From Pterobdella sp. o SKG-2022 (Eukaryota; Annelida; Clitellata; Hirudinida; Piscicolidae): 64,000 nt of DNA. Made by a program: the position numbers and the translations under genes. The DNA lies in the NCBI GenBank assembly GCA_964035795.1, contig OZ038322.1:8879868-8943867 (forward strand), read 5' to 3'. The notes under the pieces are model-generated. The model saw only the letters and a list, made by a program, of their open reading frames with translations. It was not told the DNA's origin and did not search any database. How positions within the stretch are numbered: position 1 is the first letter of the stretch; every line of letters begins with the position of its first letter. This document shows positions 11,286 to 22,589 of the stretch, in pieces.

Positions 11286-11981
11286 ATTATTTGGAGTATT
11301 TATCAATTCAAATTATTTATCAATAATTTTCAAAATAAGACAAAAATCAGATTTTTTGAATGTTTTTAAAAAGCTAAAATTCCCACAATTTCAAAGCATC
11401 ACAAAAATAAACTGAAATCTAATGAACAACTGATGAATTTCGATGCAAAAATACTAAAAATTATTTGGAGTATTTATCAATTCAAATTATTTTTCAATAA
11501 TTTTCAAAATTAAACAAAAATCAGATTTTTTGAATGTTTTTAAAAAGCTAAAATTTCCACAATTTCAAAGCATCACAAAAATAAACTGAAATCTAATGAA
11601 CAACTGATGAATTTCGATGCAAAAATACTAAAAATTATTTGGAGTATTTATCAATTCAAATTATTTATCAATAATTTTCAAAATTAAACAAAAATCAGAT
11701 TTTTTGAATGTTTTTAAAAAGCTAAAATTTCCACAATTTCAAAGCATCACAAAAATAAACTGAAATCTAATGAACAACTGATGAATTTCGATGCAAAAAT
11801 ACTAAAAATTATTTGGAGTATTTATCAATTCAAATTATTTTTCAATAATTTTCAAAATTAAACAAAAATCAGATTTTTTGAATGTTTTTAAAAAGCTAAA
11901 ATTTCCACAATTTCAAAGCATCACAAAAATAAACTGAAATCTAATGAACAACTGATGAATTTCGATGCAAAAATACTATAT
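11286..11981. repeat. 174-bp minisatellite, 4 copies (unit 1)
   Basis: Copies begin with attatttggagtatttatc at 11286, 11460, 11634 and 11808, a strict 174-bp period, and differ by a few bases (for example tttatcaa versus ttttcaa, cccaca versus tccaca). The array lies between the divergent importin-13 start (11117, minus) and the truncated vWA copy. The unit is AT-rich and shows no coding potential. Confidence 0.95.
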
Positions 11982-11985
11982 TTAT

Positions 11986-12126
11986 TTCAGACACATCTAT
12001 AAGAAAAAATGCGATAGCCTTATAAACACAACAGTGTACAGAAAACCCTTAAACATGGGTCAGACCGTAAACCTGAAACTAAACCAGAACCCGAAACATG
12101 GTTCAAAGTTGAAAAAAAATCTGTAA
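11986..12126 (+). mobile_element. Possible Penelope-like reverse-transcriptase scrap, unit 1
   Basis: A 46-codon open stretch contains INTTVYRKPLNMGQTVNL, which resembles the region around the VYRKPT motif of Penelope-like reverse transcriptases. It lies 1 kb upstream of, and on the same strand as, the GIY-YIG fragment. Counterparts are at 30852-30992 and about 49022-49161. In unit 3 the Tyr codon of the motif has become a stop, so it is not under constraint. The match is short and from memory. Confidence 0.35.
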
Positions 12127-12897
12127 GTTTTAATAATAATTGATATATTTCAATTCTTAATTTAGAAATTCAGCTTACTTTGCCAAAAATACATGATAAT
12201 ACCAAGATTGGCAGAAAAAGGGAACAAAAGCTTGAAAAAACTAGTTTGAAGTGGTTTAAACAAAAAAAAACTAGTAAAATATAAATTTTGAAAATATTGA
12301 GATTCTGTATAAGGCCAGAGCGAAACAAAAAAGATACATCGGCATGAAAATATGGAAAAGGTTAGAAAATAAGGTATTTTGACAAGTACAAAGATAGGTT
12401 TGGAAACATGAAACTTGAGTTTTTCAAAGATATAATATGTTTGCACAATGACATTTGTACAATTTGATTCCAAAGTATAGTAAAGTCAAAGAAGTAGTTG
12501 TCAAAAAGCCCATAAAATTGAAAATGATTTAAAATCTTGACAATCAAACCTAAACATAAGTTATATATTCACGAAGAATGCTTTCAAAAAGCTCGTCATC
12601 ATGTCTTAATAATGAAAAAGCTCATAAACATTGTGATTTAATTTTTGTCGTGAAATTAGAATTTTAACGATTACACTGTAATATTTTTATTAGAAAATAT
12701 GATTGACCTTTATTCATGTGACAATAATTCCAAGAAATAAGAGTTTTAACCTTTGAAATCTCCAATCGAGATTTCAATTATTTGCCAAACTTATAACTAA
12801 AATAAACTCCCAAGTGGTTTCAATTGAATATTTTCCTAACTTGATAAAAGAAGAGAATTAAGTGGAAAAGAGTTAAAGGTTAAACAAATTTTCGGTC

Positions 12898-12930
12898 TAT
12901 AAAAGAACGTTGAAGCAGAGATCATTCAGT
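12898..12930 (+). promoter_or_regulatory. Duplicated vWA-type promoter ahead of truncated gene, unit 1
   Basis: TATAAAAG at 12898-12905 and TTCAGT at 12925-12930 with the same 30-base TATA-to-A spacing as the intact gene, and the same leader up to the ATG at 12943. Equivalent copies sit at 31764-31796 and 49933-49965. Sequence further upstream resembles the intact gene's flank only weakly. Confidence 0.6.
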
Positions 12931-12942
12931 GAAAAGAACAAA

Positions 12943-13152
12943 ATGTTTATTATTGTGACAATTCTCTCACTTCTAGTGAGTTTGACAGTTGCATCGACAG
13001 ATGAGACTCTGGTTGAAAAAGCATTTGGAACTCAAGTTGTCGAAGCAACGTTGGCAAAAATCCAAACAGTTTGTTTATTCGATAAAGACAACTTCTTATT
13101 CTATTTTGTCCAAAAAACGAATCCTGCATTTTCAAATATATTGAGAAATTGA
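12943..13152 (+). pseudogene. Truncated 5' copy of the vWA gene (unit 1)
   Basis: This open frame of 69 codons starts like the intact vWA gene: same promoter, signal peptide MFIIVTILSLLVSLTVAS and the next ~35 residues up to the FDKDNF motif. Homology then stops at about 13100 and the frame runs into Penelope-like element DNA, ending after about 17 unrelated residues. It could still be transcribed and would give a small secreted peptide. All vWA, EGF-like and chitin-binding domains are missing. I call it a gene fragment produced by partial duplication plus retroelement insertion. Confidence 0.8.
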
Positions 13153-13543
13153 ATTCTTTCACTAGCAATCAGATTAAGTTCTCGTTTTCATGGGCGACAC
13201 ATAAGATTAGAGCCCTCTTCCCTCTCAAGGATAAGAATTCCCATGTTCACAATGTCATTTATAAAGAAAAGTGTAGTTGCAAGGAGACGTATGTAGGCGT
13301 GACCAAGAGAAATGCTACTACCAGATGGGCAGAGAACAAGGCTACAAATGGCACATCAGAACCTGCCAAACACATTTCCAGAAATCCCTCTCATGAATTC
13401 AAATGGAAAGTACTGAGCAGAGCCCCAGATGATTGGAGAAAAAGAAGAATTTTGGAAGCTTTTTTCATCAAATGTTGAATCCATCACTCAACGACCATAG
13501 AGACGTTAAAAACCTTTTGTTATTTAGAAATGGAATTACCTAA
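13101..13543 (+). mobile_element. Penelope-like element C-terminal (GIY-YIG) fragment, unit 1
   Basis: In the frame opening near 13149 the translation has the landmarks of the C-terminal GIY-YIG nuclease of Penelope-like elements: KFSFSW, LFPLKDK, HVHNVIYKEKCSC, TYVGVTKRN, SEPAKH and RRILEAFFI. The frame meets a stop at 13476-13478, but the expected ending (LNPSLND ... LFRNGIT) continues in a neighbouring frame to a stop at 13541-13543, so a frameshift separates the two. The reverse-transcriptase part is absent here. The fragment interrupts the truncated vWA copy. Confidence 0.8.
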
Positions 13544-13559
13544 TTTTGCCGAATAAATT

Positions 13560-13730
13560 TTTTCTTTAAAACTGCCTTTTTAATGTTTTATTTTATTTTT
13601 TAAATTTTATTCTATTTATTTATTATATTATTATTTTATTTATTTTATTATTATTTTTTTAAAATTTTAATTATTATTATTTTATTTTATTATTACTTTT
13701 TTTAATTTTAATTTTATTTTATCTTTGGTC
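13560..13730. repeat. TTA/TTTTA low-complexity tract (unit 1)
   Basis: Almost pure A/T with TTATTT runs following the Penelope-like fragment. It varies in length in unit 3 (about 50595-50768) relative to unit 2 (32426-32596), as expected for slippage. Confidence 0.85.
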
Positions 13731-15702
13731 AGAATATAAACAACGGTGTCTTTGAATTTTAACGTACTTGATAATGTTACTTTATTAACGAAAAGCTTTG
13801 TACTTAATAAAATTATCTTTAGTGTTCAAATAATTTTCAGTATTTACTTTGGCTAAAGAAGATTATTATAATATAAATAGAATTGCTCTCGTTTTATAAT
13901 CATACCAATGATTTATGACAAAGTTGAATTTGACGAAAATTCTAGTTTTAATAAGGAAAGAATAACAAAAAATTGCCTAATTTTATGAAGTTGCATTTAT
14001 TATTATTTTTTATTATGAGGATGAATGTGTTTTTGAAAAGTTTGTTATCTTTTTCATTCAATATCAATTGTTGAATTCAAGTGTTTATAAACTTTGCCTT
14101 CCAATTTTATATTTTCAAGATTGAAGCACTGGACCACGAACAACATAATAAAATTCAACAAAATGTGTCCATCAAAGCACGAAGATTTTCAGTTTGCTAT
14201 TAAATCATTCTCAGTTTTCATTTGCTTTTGAATCAATTTTCGACACAAAAATTAGTAACGATTTGTGAAATTTACTTTTTGTGCTACCGAAACTCCATTT
14301 TGGAAATATCAATAGTCGTCTTACATACATAAATAAGTAGGAAAAAGGACACTGATAAGATTGAAACTATCGAAAAAAATTGAAAAAAGAAATTAAATGC
14401 GGTACTCACGTAAACGTTAAAAACTCTAAGTATATAAAAGATATCGAAAGAAGAATGAAAGAATTGAGAAAGATTACATGTTATCTAACAATCACTTTGT
14501 GTAGCATTTTTATTATATAATTATCACCGAAAGTGGCTGTTATAAAAACTTTAAACAATTGTTTTTTTCATATTACATTCATAAGTTAAAACTTTCTTCA
14601 ATTTTTGCAACAAACGTAAGTGTCCGCGAACGAAAAAAGCTAACTATTGAATCAACATTCATTTATCAAGATTTTTTTGTAAACCCTACCGAAAAAAAAA
14701 CTATTCCTTAAATTTTGAACAATTTTCATTGTTTAACAAACAGAGTCAGTATCTAACGAACCCTCAAATAAGGAAATTATAAATCTTCAATAACAAAGCA
14801 TCATGTGGCACCAGTAAACCAGATCCATGTTTGGTTGGAGTTGAATTAATAAAACATAATAATAGTGATATCATAATAATTATACTGAATTTGGAGAAAT
14901 ATTATGACCATTGAACCAAATAGTCTGCAAGGATAACTTAACAGAATAAACTGCCAGTTAAAAACTAAGTTTTAAAAAAAATTTAGTTTTTTGAAAGTTG
15001 TTTCATTGAATTAGAGGGCAGTTGAAAAACTATGCGTTTTATAAATGTGTTATTTAAAATTAAATTGAAAATAATGGAAAAATAAATATTGTCTACCAAA
15101 TTAAATATACGTAATCTGTCAAATATTAATTTTGAGAAAATTTAAAAAAAAACTTATGAAAGTTGATTCATGAAATTCTCTTCACCTTTAGTGCTTTATT
15201 TTTTCCAAGTCACACCATCTTTATCATTCCCAGATAAAAATAATTTTTCATATTCTGTTGCATAGAATTATGAATGATTGGCTTTACTTTGAAAGCTCTT
15301 TTCTTCAAAACATAAAATCTTTCATCCTCACCAGAAACGCATAAAGTATTAATTATTTTCATTATTACTTGTGAAGGGTTTATGAGAAGTTTTTTTTACT
15401 TCAATGTTTAAGGTTATTTTTTCAGCATATATCATTTTTTATTACCCTCAGAAGTACGTTGAGTAGTTATTGTTTTCTCTGTTAAAGAATAGCTTAATGC
15501 ATATGATTATTTATCTCCGTTTTGATGATTTTTATGTTAGTTACAAATCTTTAAAGAAAGAAATATCTCTATTTGACGAAATTCACACCTAAACTATTAA
15601 AATTTTTGAATAAATAGTCGACTATAAAATTTTCCATTTTTGCCACCCAATAATAATCATGAATCACACAAACACAATGAAACTTCAGTTTTGTAGTGAG
15701 AC
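13731..15702. other. AT-rich spacer, no gene recognised (unit 1)
   Basis: About 2 kb between the Penelope-like fragment and the 1,269-bp block. Only short open frames with no recognisable motifs. One near 14585-14780 is open for 73 codons only in unit 3 (51598-51819) because of small indels, so it is not conserved. Equivalent spacers: 32597-34568 and 50769-52739. Confidence 0.7.
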
Positions 15703-16971
15703 GAAGTTTTTTGATATTTTTTCTTTATCATCATCAAATAACTAATTTAACAAAAAGCTCATAAAAGAGACCGCTATAGCAAGACGGAAGGTTGATAGCA
15801 CGTGTGGAAAGCTAAAAATTCAAATGAATGGGACATATTTTAAGACACGAAAATTTGTTGAAAACCCTTTAATAAGGAGAGATGAAAGAAAAACGACAAA
15901 AAGGGAAATGTAGACAATAATGCTGGCTGATATAATATAAAGGGTTATGTAAAAAAAAAGAAAAAAGCTGAAATAAAAAAAATGAAAAACACAAATTTGA
16001 AAAACCTACTTTTTGTAGAAGAACAGCAAGATGATTATAATAAATATACTTACATCCGCTAATAAAAAGTATATTGAAATTTTTTCTAAATTCAAAATAA
16101 TTTCAACAGATAACAAATAGCATAAAAAAGTATGATAAGACTCTGAAGAGATTTTGTACAGATATTAAAAAAGAAAAGCTTCAAAAAGCAAAATTGATAA
16201 ATCTGGTCTTGACAATAATTGAAAAAATATAAAAGTTAGAGTTATATTACCAAATTTCATGAAAAAAATATCGAGCTGAAGAATGTAAGAAAAATTTTAA
16301 AAAATATTTATTTAATTGACAGCTAAATGAAGCAATTATTTCGTATTGCTCGAAATCTCCTAGCTATGTATTTATTCCAATTTTGCTTCTTCCACTCTTC
16401 TCTATTTTGAGCTTTTGTCTTGGCTTCATCCAAGCCCGTTAAACCCATTTCCTTCATTGTATTTTTTGCTACTGTGGCAATATTCATGCATGGACGCCTT
16501 CTTGTTTTTTACCACTGAATGAATTTTAAAGCTCTATTGCCATCGCTGCATAGAATATGTGCAAGGTAGTTCCATCTTCTTTTCTTTATCAATTTTCTTA
16601 TGTCTTGAAGTTTAGTTTTCTTTTCAAGGTTTTCATTTGAAATGCGGTTTGCTTAAAATATCCGACATAATTTTCTCAAAATTTTTTTCACGAAAACTTC
16701 TAGATTTTTCAGATCGTTTTCAAAAGGACTCCAGTTTGGCAGTTCTATAATAAAATTTATCTTATATAAATTTTGAAATTTTTTATTTTATTGTTCAACA
16801 AAAAATTTGAAAGACAACAAATAAAGTGCAAAACAGCGCCGGAATGAGAAATAAGAAAAATAACTGATTAAATAAATGATGATGCTTAATGCTTTGATAC
16901 ATAATTTTTAAGTAGAAATGAATTAATGGATCTCAATAGGGAGAGTTGAAAAAATAGAACTAAATTGGGAC
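15703..16971. repeat. 1,269-bp segment present in units 1-2, absent in unit 3 (unit 1)
   Basis: Units 1 and 2 (34569-35837) have this block between gtgagac and aaaggtcgg; unit 3 joins those flanks directly at 52739/52740. The trinucleotide gac occurs at both edges (15700-15702 and 16969-16971), compatible with a microhomology deletion in unit 3 or an insertion with a short duplication in the others. It ends about 220 bases upstream of the vWA TATA box. Confidence 0.88.
16323..16650 (-). mobile_element. Second LINE fragment, ORF2 C-terminus (unit 1)
   Basis: Minus-strand translation gives NRISNENLEKKT, RRWNYLAHIL, an in-frame stop, TRRRPCMNIATVAKNTMKEM, DEAKTKAQNREEW and a terminal stop at 16325-16323. 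This is the C-terminal tail of a LINE ORF2 of a family different from the 928-1732 element. The in-frame stop and truncation show it is dead. It lies inside the 1,269-bp block. Confidence 0.75.
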
Positions 16972-17193
16972 AAAGGTCGGCATACAATAGATTTTATAAG
17001 ACTAATTTTAAATGAGGAAAGAATAATAAGCCTTTTTGATTAAAATATCCGATTGAATATTAATTTTTTCTAAGAATATGAACATTTCTACCACAAAAGA
17101 CCCAATTGAAATTATCAAGTGTTTTCATTTCCTAGAAAACAAAATATCTACACTGAATTTAAGATAAGTCAAATGTCAAATAAACTTCACGAC

Positions 17194-17226
17194 TATAAAA
17201 GAACATTGAAGCAGAGATCATTCAGT
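17194..17226 (+). promoter_or_regulatory. Core promoter of vWA gene (TATA + initiator), unit 1
   Basis: TATAAAA at 17194-17200 is followed by TTCAGT at 17221-17226. The A of the CA pair lies exactly 30 bases after the first T of the TATA box, the spacing expected for a TATA/Inr promoter. The predicted leader is only about 15 bases before the ATG at 17239. The same arrangement is at 36060-36092 (unit 2) and 52962-52994 (unit 3, where the initiator is TTCAGA). Confidence 0.65.
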
Positions 17227-17238
17227 GAAAAGAAGAAA

Positions 17239-19035
17239 ATGTTTCTTATTGTGACAATTCTCTCACTTCTAGTGAGTTTGACAGCTGCATCGACAGATGA
17301 GACCCTGGTTGAAAAAGCATTTGGAACTCAAGTTGTCGAAGCAACGTTGGCAAAAATCCAAACAGTTTGTTTATTCGATAAAGACAACTTCTTTTTCAGA
17401 AGACTTGCTTATGTGGAAACGACCGACGGAAATGATGATGATACATTTGCAAATGGCTTTTATGGAGGCATCTGGAAGATTGATCGAGATCAATTTGATC
17501 AAACAAAATCAGTTTCAACACGGTTTTATACCGAAATAAAACATCATTTCAACATTGATTGGCAAACGGTACAATGGAAAGAATTATTAAAACCATTTTA
17601 TTCAGGACTGGCAGCTCATTTGTATGTAGAATATATGAGTGCAAATGGAAGAAAGTTGCCAATTGATATTTACTCCCAGTCAAGCTATTGGGACCAAAAC
17701 TTTGGAGAAATGAATGAAAAAGGGAAATTCTTGTTGAAAGCGCAGAAAATAGAAAAAATCATGTGCGATAGAAGCGCTTCAGATGTTATCTTTGTAGTAG
17801 ATGGATCAGGGAGTATAAGTCAACAAGACTTTGAGCTACAAAAAGAATTCATAATTGATTTCATGAAAAGTTATCAAGTTGGCCCAGATCCTAAAATTCA
17901 TACAAGATTTTCTTTTTTGCAATTTGGTACGGATCTCAAAGAGGAGTTCATATTCAACTCTCATGTCACACAAAAAGATTATGAAGGGGCTGTTGAACGT
18001 ATAATACAACTTGAAGGAAAAACCCCAACGTCTTTTGCTTTAGATCATGTTGCTAATAAGGCTTTCACAGAAGGCAGAGGAGCTAGACAAACTGGTGCTT
18101 CAAGAGTTGTTATAGTTTTTACAGATGGAGAATCGAATGATCGAGAAAAAACAAAAGTTTCAGCTCGAAAGCTTCTAGAAAAAGACGTTGTAGTTTTTGT
18201 AGTGGGTATTGGGTCAACTGTTAATAAAGATGAACTGAAAGCAATTGCCACTGACCCAGACTGTCTACATTTGGATCACTTGTATTCATACCAAGACTTT
18301 GAATATATTAGGAGCAATATTGTTTCCAGAACATGTAGAGCTCCCATTGAAATTGGCGATGATGGTAGTGATATTACTGTAGGACCTGATATGAAAATTC
18401 AGTGTCGAATTAAAATAAATAGAAACGGAAACACAATTGAAAGTCAGGTAGATTATCCTACCGAAAACTATGACAACACAATTTATTTCGCAAGAAACAA
18501 CGCTCCCAGTCCAAGTTTTTATGACTACAAACTTGACTTCGAACATAAGACTCCATCCCACCTTTACATTCCCCATGATGCATTTTCCAAAAACATATAT
18601 ATTTATTGTTATATAGAAGGAAAATATAATAGAACCGCTCATATCAATATTTCCATTGAAGTTGGCAATAAAGATCCATGCAAACCAAACCTCTGTCCTA
18701 AAGGATACATATGCGTAAATCAACCATTTTTCAGCTACAAATGTATTGAAGATCCTGATTTTGTCACTACTACAACAACCACAACTACAACAACCACAAC
18801 TACAACAACCACCGCCACTACTGCCACTTCCTTGCCTCCTTCCACTTCAACTTTTGATTGTGAAAAACATAATCCTTGTACCTCAGAAAACATAGCTCAA
18901 GGAAAGTTTTTCTTTGCGCATCATAATAAAAAGAAATATGTTCAGTGCAGTGAATGGAAAGGTTGCTGGGTGATGAATTGCCCTGCAAACTTGGTTTGGG
19001 ACCAAACACTTCTCACATGTGCATGGGATCATTGA
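17239..19035 (+). CDS. Secreted vWA, EGF-like and chitin-binding domain protein (unit 1)
   Basis: Single-exon gene, 598 residues. The open frame extends upstream of 17239, but this ATG is the first after a TATA/initiator promoter and opens a hydrophobic signal peptide (residues 1-18), so I chose it. Residues 40-170 form a Cys-poor region (GGIWKID, DWQTVQW, LKPFYSGLAAHLY) resembling N-terminal regions I recall ahead of vWA domains in aquatic-invertebrate proteins. The vWA domain (182-365) has a complete metal-site motif: D188-x-S190-x-S192, Thr within 262-264 and D296 in FTDGESN. Then come two N-glycosylation sequons (464, 470), a four-Cys EGF-like stretch (481-502), a Thr-rich linker (510-530) and a six-Cys chitin-binding type 2-like domain (C541, 547, 570, 576, 581, 594). 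The likely role, inferred, is an extracellular matrix or chitin-binding adhesion or recognition protein. It is convergent with the FReD gene. Confidence 0.9.
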   Translation: MFLIVTILSLLVSLTAASTDETLVEKAFGTQVVEATLAKIQTVCLFDKDNFFFRRLAYVETTDGNDDDTFANGFYGGIWKIDRDQFDQTKSVSTRFYTEIKHHFNIDWQTVQWKELLKPFYSGLAAHLYVEYMSANGRKLPIDIYSQSSYWDQNFGEMNEKGKFLLKAQKIEKIMCDRSASDVIFVVDGSGSISQQDFELQKEFIIDFMKSYQVGPDPKIHTRFSFLQFGTDLKEEFIFNSHVTQKDYEGAVERIIQLEGKTPTSFALDHVANKAFTEGRGARQTGASRVVIVFTDGESNDREKTKVSARKLLEKDVVVFVVGIGSTVNKDELKAIATDPDCLHLDHLYSYQDFEYIRSNIVSRTCRAPIEIGDDGSDITVGPDMKIQCRIKINRNGNTIESQVDYPTENYDNTIYFARNNAPSPSFYDYKLDFEHKTPSHLYIPHDAFSKNIYIYCYIEGKYNRTAHINISIEVGNKDPCKPNLCPKGYICVNQPFFSYKCIEDPDFVTTTTTTTTTTTTTTTTATTATSLPPSTSTFDCEKHNPCTSENIAQGKFFFAHHNKKKYVQCSEWKGCWVMNCPANLVWDQTLLTCAWDH

Positions 19036-19282
19036 ATTTCATAATGAAAAATTTCATGTTTTAAAAAAAATTCAAAAACTATTTCAGTTAAATAGTTTTA
19101 CCCATTCATTTCTAAATTCGTTTTTCTGTTTGCTTACCCAAAATATGATTTATCATCCAAAATGCATAACAGTTTTCATAAAATTTTTAAGTTAATCAAA
19201 ATTATTCCCAAATTGATTTTGATTTTTTGAATAAAATATCAAAATCTGCTTTATTATTCAGTATCGCTAAAAGAATTTTAAT

Positions 19283-19434
19283 AGAAACAAACACTGTGGT
19301 TTATTGAAAAGCTTACTACACGAAGCTTTTTGTAAGAGTATCTTACATTATCAAGTGTACCTTTGATAATGTAAGATACTCTTACGAAAAGCTTCGTGTA
19401 CTAAGTTTCTCAATAAAACATAGTGTTTGTTTCT
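19283..19434. repeat. 152-bp fold-back element, unit 1
   Basis: Copy of 591-742, 248 bases after the vWA stop codon. Confidence 0.85.
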
Positions 19435-19619
19435 GCTATATTGATTTTCGGCTATTGTACGTCAGCTAAAAAAATTATTAATAGAAATAATAGACAAGCT
19501 ATGACCAGCTACAAAGCTGTTTCTGATGAGATATAAGATGCACAAACGGTTGATCAATCACTACGATTGAATATGCAGTACTATCTAAACATGACAAACA
19601 TTTTACGTTTACTGCAGGC

Positions 19620-20424
19620 ACTTACTTACTTAGGCCGAGTTTCAAGTCGAGTCAAAGTGATGAAGCTTCTCCATGATTCCCTGTCCAGCATTGCGTTCTC
19701 GATTTTCTTAGTGCTTTCTAGGCCGGTGTCCCTCATCAGAGTGTCAACATAATTGATTGCTTTTTTTCTTCTACTTGGATTTCTTGTCAAAGGTTTCCAC
19801 ACAACAAGTTTCGAGGCTCTCTTCTCGGTGCCAAATACAATGACCGGCAAATCTCAGTCCGCGCTCTTTAATCTTACACTTAAATTTGGCAGCTCACCGT
19901 AGCGTTCTTCATTTGTCAAGTGTTGTTTCCAGGATATGTTTAGTACCATTCTGGTATAAACTCCATCTAGTGATTTAGTTAAAGCAGAAGTAAGAGTTAT
20001 AAAGCAACACAGACTCGACTGTCACCAGAAATAAACTGATTTTTATTTTTCTGCTCATTGATGACTTGTAGATTTTTTTGAGTTTATGACAAGCCATCCA
20101 TGCCAGAGCCTTTCTAGCTTTCACATCGTGTTTACAGCATATCATCCAACCACCTAAGTACTTGAAATTGTCATTTTCTTCGATGGAACCATCACTGATA
20201 GATTTGATGTCATTGATACTATCCTCGTTAAACCTCATCATTTTAGTCTTTTTGCCATTGCAGTATAATCTATTTTTTGCAGCTTCAGATTCAACTCGGT
20301 TTGTGAGCTTTTTGGCTTGAGCTATTTCGTGACATATGAGGGCGATATCGTCAGCATAATCGAGATCAGTTATTACTTCTGCTGGATATCGACGATTTTT
20401 TTTTGGATTAAGAATGAAACCAAG
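19620..20424 (-). mobile_element. LINE remnant (unit 1)
   Basis: Same truncated element as at 928-1732 with the same stop and frameshift; it sits between the vWA and FReD genes. Confidence 0.85.
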
Positions 20425-21133
20425 TTATAACAACATTATAACACACAACAAGCCCATAACACATAACCTTTTATCATATAACAACCCCATAACACATAAC
20501 AACACTATAACACACTGTAAATACTGTATGTTTATTTGACAAACCCTATGAACGGTTTTTTCTACTTCAACTTAATTATTCAGTAGCTATAACCTTATGC
20601 TTTCTATAATAAACGTGAACTTCCACTACTAAAAATGTGCGAAAAGCAGAAAAAACTGACAAAATGCATAATAAAAAACAACAACCGCAAACATATGGGA
20701 AACAATGAAAAAATTGAAATTTGAATGAAGAAATTAACTTCTATTTAAGAGGAAAAAATTTAAAAAGTTGATTCATTAAAAAAAGTTTTTATAAAACTAA
20801 AATTTTAAATAGTTGACCTTCCTGCTCAATAAAATAAACAGAGAGGTCAACAATGTTGAAGATATTGATTAAATTTTACGGACCGACAATCATATAAATA
20901 TGAATATAGCTATGAATTGTTCTTATTTCTTAAATGCTATCTAAGCTGAACTGCTTTCATCTTCAAAATTTTTTTTCTAAATGTGTTCAATAACATTATT
21001 ATAAACAACTACATTTCTAAATATTATAAATGTATTTGGAACAATTTTTTATTCATATATCCATGGAATCCTCAGCAGTTTTTTGTTAATGTGGTCTTAA
21101 TGAATCTCAAGAAAAATCCTCAAATTTTAGTCT

Positions 21134-22589
21134 TTATGTTCTTCTTTTGATACATATCACAATTTCTTGCACCATCTCATAACTACTCTTGTCTTGTATA
21201 TAATAATGGAGACTTCTGTAAGGAGAGTTTGCAATGAAAGCGTTGTTTTTGATGAACCACCAACCAACATCATGCAATTGAAACCCTTTAGAATTGGGTC
21301 TGTCGAAGGTTGAGAACTTTGCTCTTGAATGCTCCATGAATGTTGTTTGGGTGCGTAGAGAATCATTAATATAAAGACTGTACTCGAAAACTTCTGAAGC
21401 GATATAGAAAACATTGTATTCTTCAATCATAACTTCGTAGTTAAACAAAGGATCTTTCTTATCACTGTCAATATCAGCATCAACATCGGTGGTCTGAGTA
21501 GAAGTTGAAAAATAATTTTTGGCTGATGTTGTGGTTAGAAGTGGTGAAGTGGAACTAGGACAGAACATTTGGCCTTTACCGAAATGGAAAAACTCATTCA
21601 ATACATGAAAGTAGTAGTTTTTGGTTGAAATTTTTTTTTCTGGAGCTTCGTCACTAATACTTCTTTTTTTACGTGGTTTTCTCATAACAACTACAAGTTT
21701 TACTTTATATTGTAAATGTTTAGTCAAATTTTCTATCTGATCCAACCCCAACCAAAAATTTTTATTTTTTGATCCGAATCCACTTTTGTATTCTTTCCAC
21801 CTTTTTTTAAAATCTTCGGTATCATCTACCCGATGTTGTATAATTATCCATCCATCATTTTCGAGCGAACGTATTCTATCTATAGGAGACATCGAGGCAT
21901 CGTCGTGCCTAGAATAAGATAAAAGTGAGTTTTCTTTGGAATTCAGTTTTTCAACAAGCTGTCCTCGTATTTCTGATTGTTTTGCAAAACCAAATATAGA
22001 TTCTTGACCGCAAGTATGTTTTCTTTTTTCACCGATGAAATAGCTGCTCAAGGTATTTATTGAAGCTTCCTTGAAATTTATTTTAAAGCATTGTTAAAAT
22101 AATTATAAAAAAAACATTTAAGATATCCAATGCTGGATGTACTTAAATTAAAAATTTCAAACTACCTTTATGAAGAGAGATATTTTGTCGTATGATTCAT
22201 ATTCCTCTTTAGATATGTGTGTTTTGAAGGCAAGCAATCTCACTAATGAGTTCTTTAACACATCGGCATTCAATAAATGACACTCATCTTTCAAAAAAAT
22301 TATCATTAGAAAAAAATCCAATTTTAAATACTTATAAATGAGTTTAAATTTTTAAAAGCTTACTTCTCTGGCTTTCCAAAACTAAAACAGAAACACAACT
22401 TTCTTCCTTCAAACATACATTGACACATCGTAAGTTAGAAAACGCATTTTTAAAGGTTGTTTCGTCAACTTTTAAAACAGTTTTTAAATGTTCTTGACTG
22501 AGTTTCAAAGCTTGAAACTGCAGTGTTTGGCGCAGTTCTACAGAGCCTTCACATAACGCAAAAAACGTCAAAATAATAAAAAAAATCAT
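21134..22589 (-). CDS. PAN-like plus fibrinogen-related protein (unit 1)
   Basis: Exons 22589-22364, 22287-22166 and 22069-21134; 427 residues. It differs from unit 0 at one residue seen by eye (NLRC instead of NLQC in the PAN-like region). It is convergent with the intact vWA gene ending at 19035, with 2.1 kb between stops holding the fold-back and LINE remnants. Confidence 0.87.

Noticed and set aside
17119..17238. Upstream extension of the vWA frame by 40 codons
   Set aside because: It would start at GTG, lies across the TATA box and initiator, and would bury the signal peptide internally.
18286..18723. 145-codon minus-strand frame inside the vWA gene (also 37152-37589 and 54054-54491)
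   Set aside because: Antisense shadow of the vWA coding region, with no promoter or recognisable motif.
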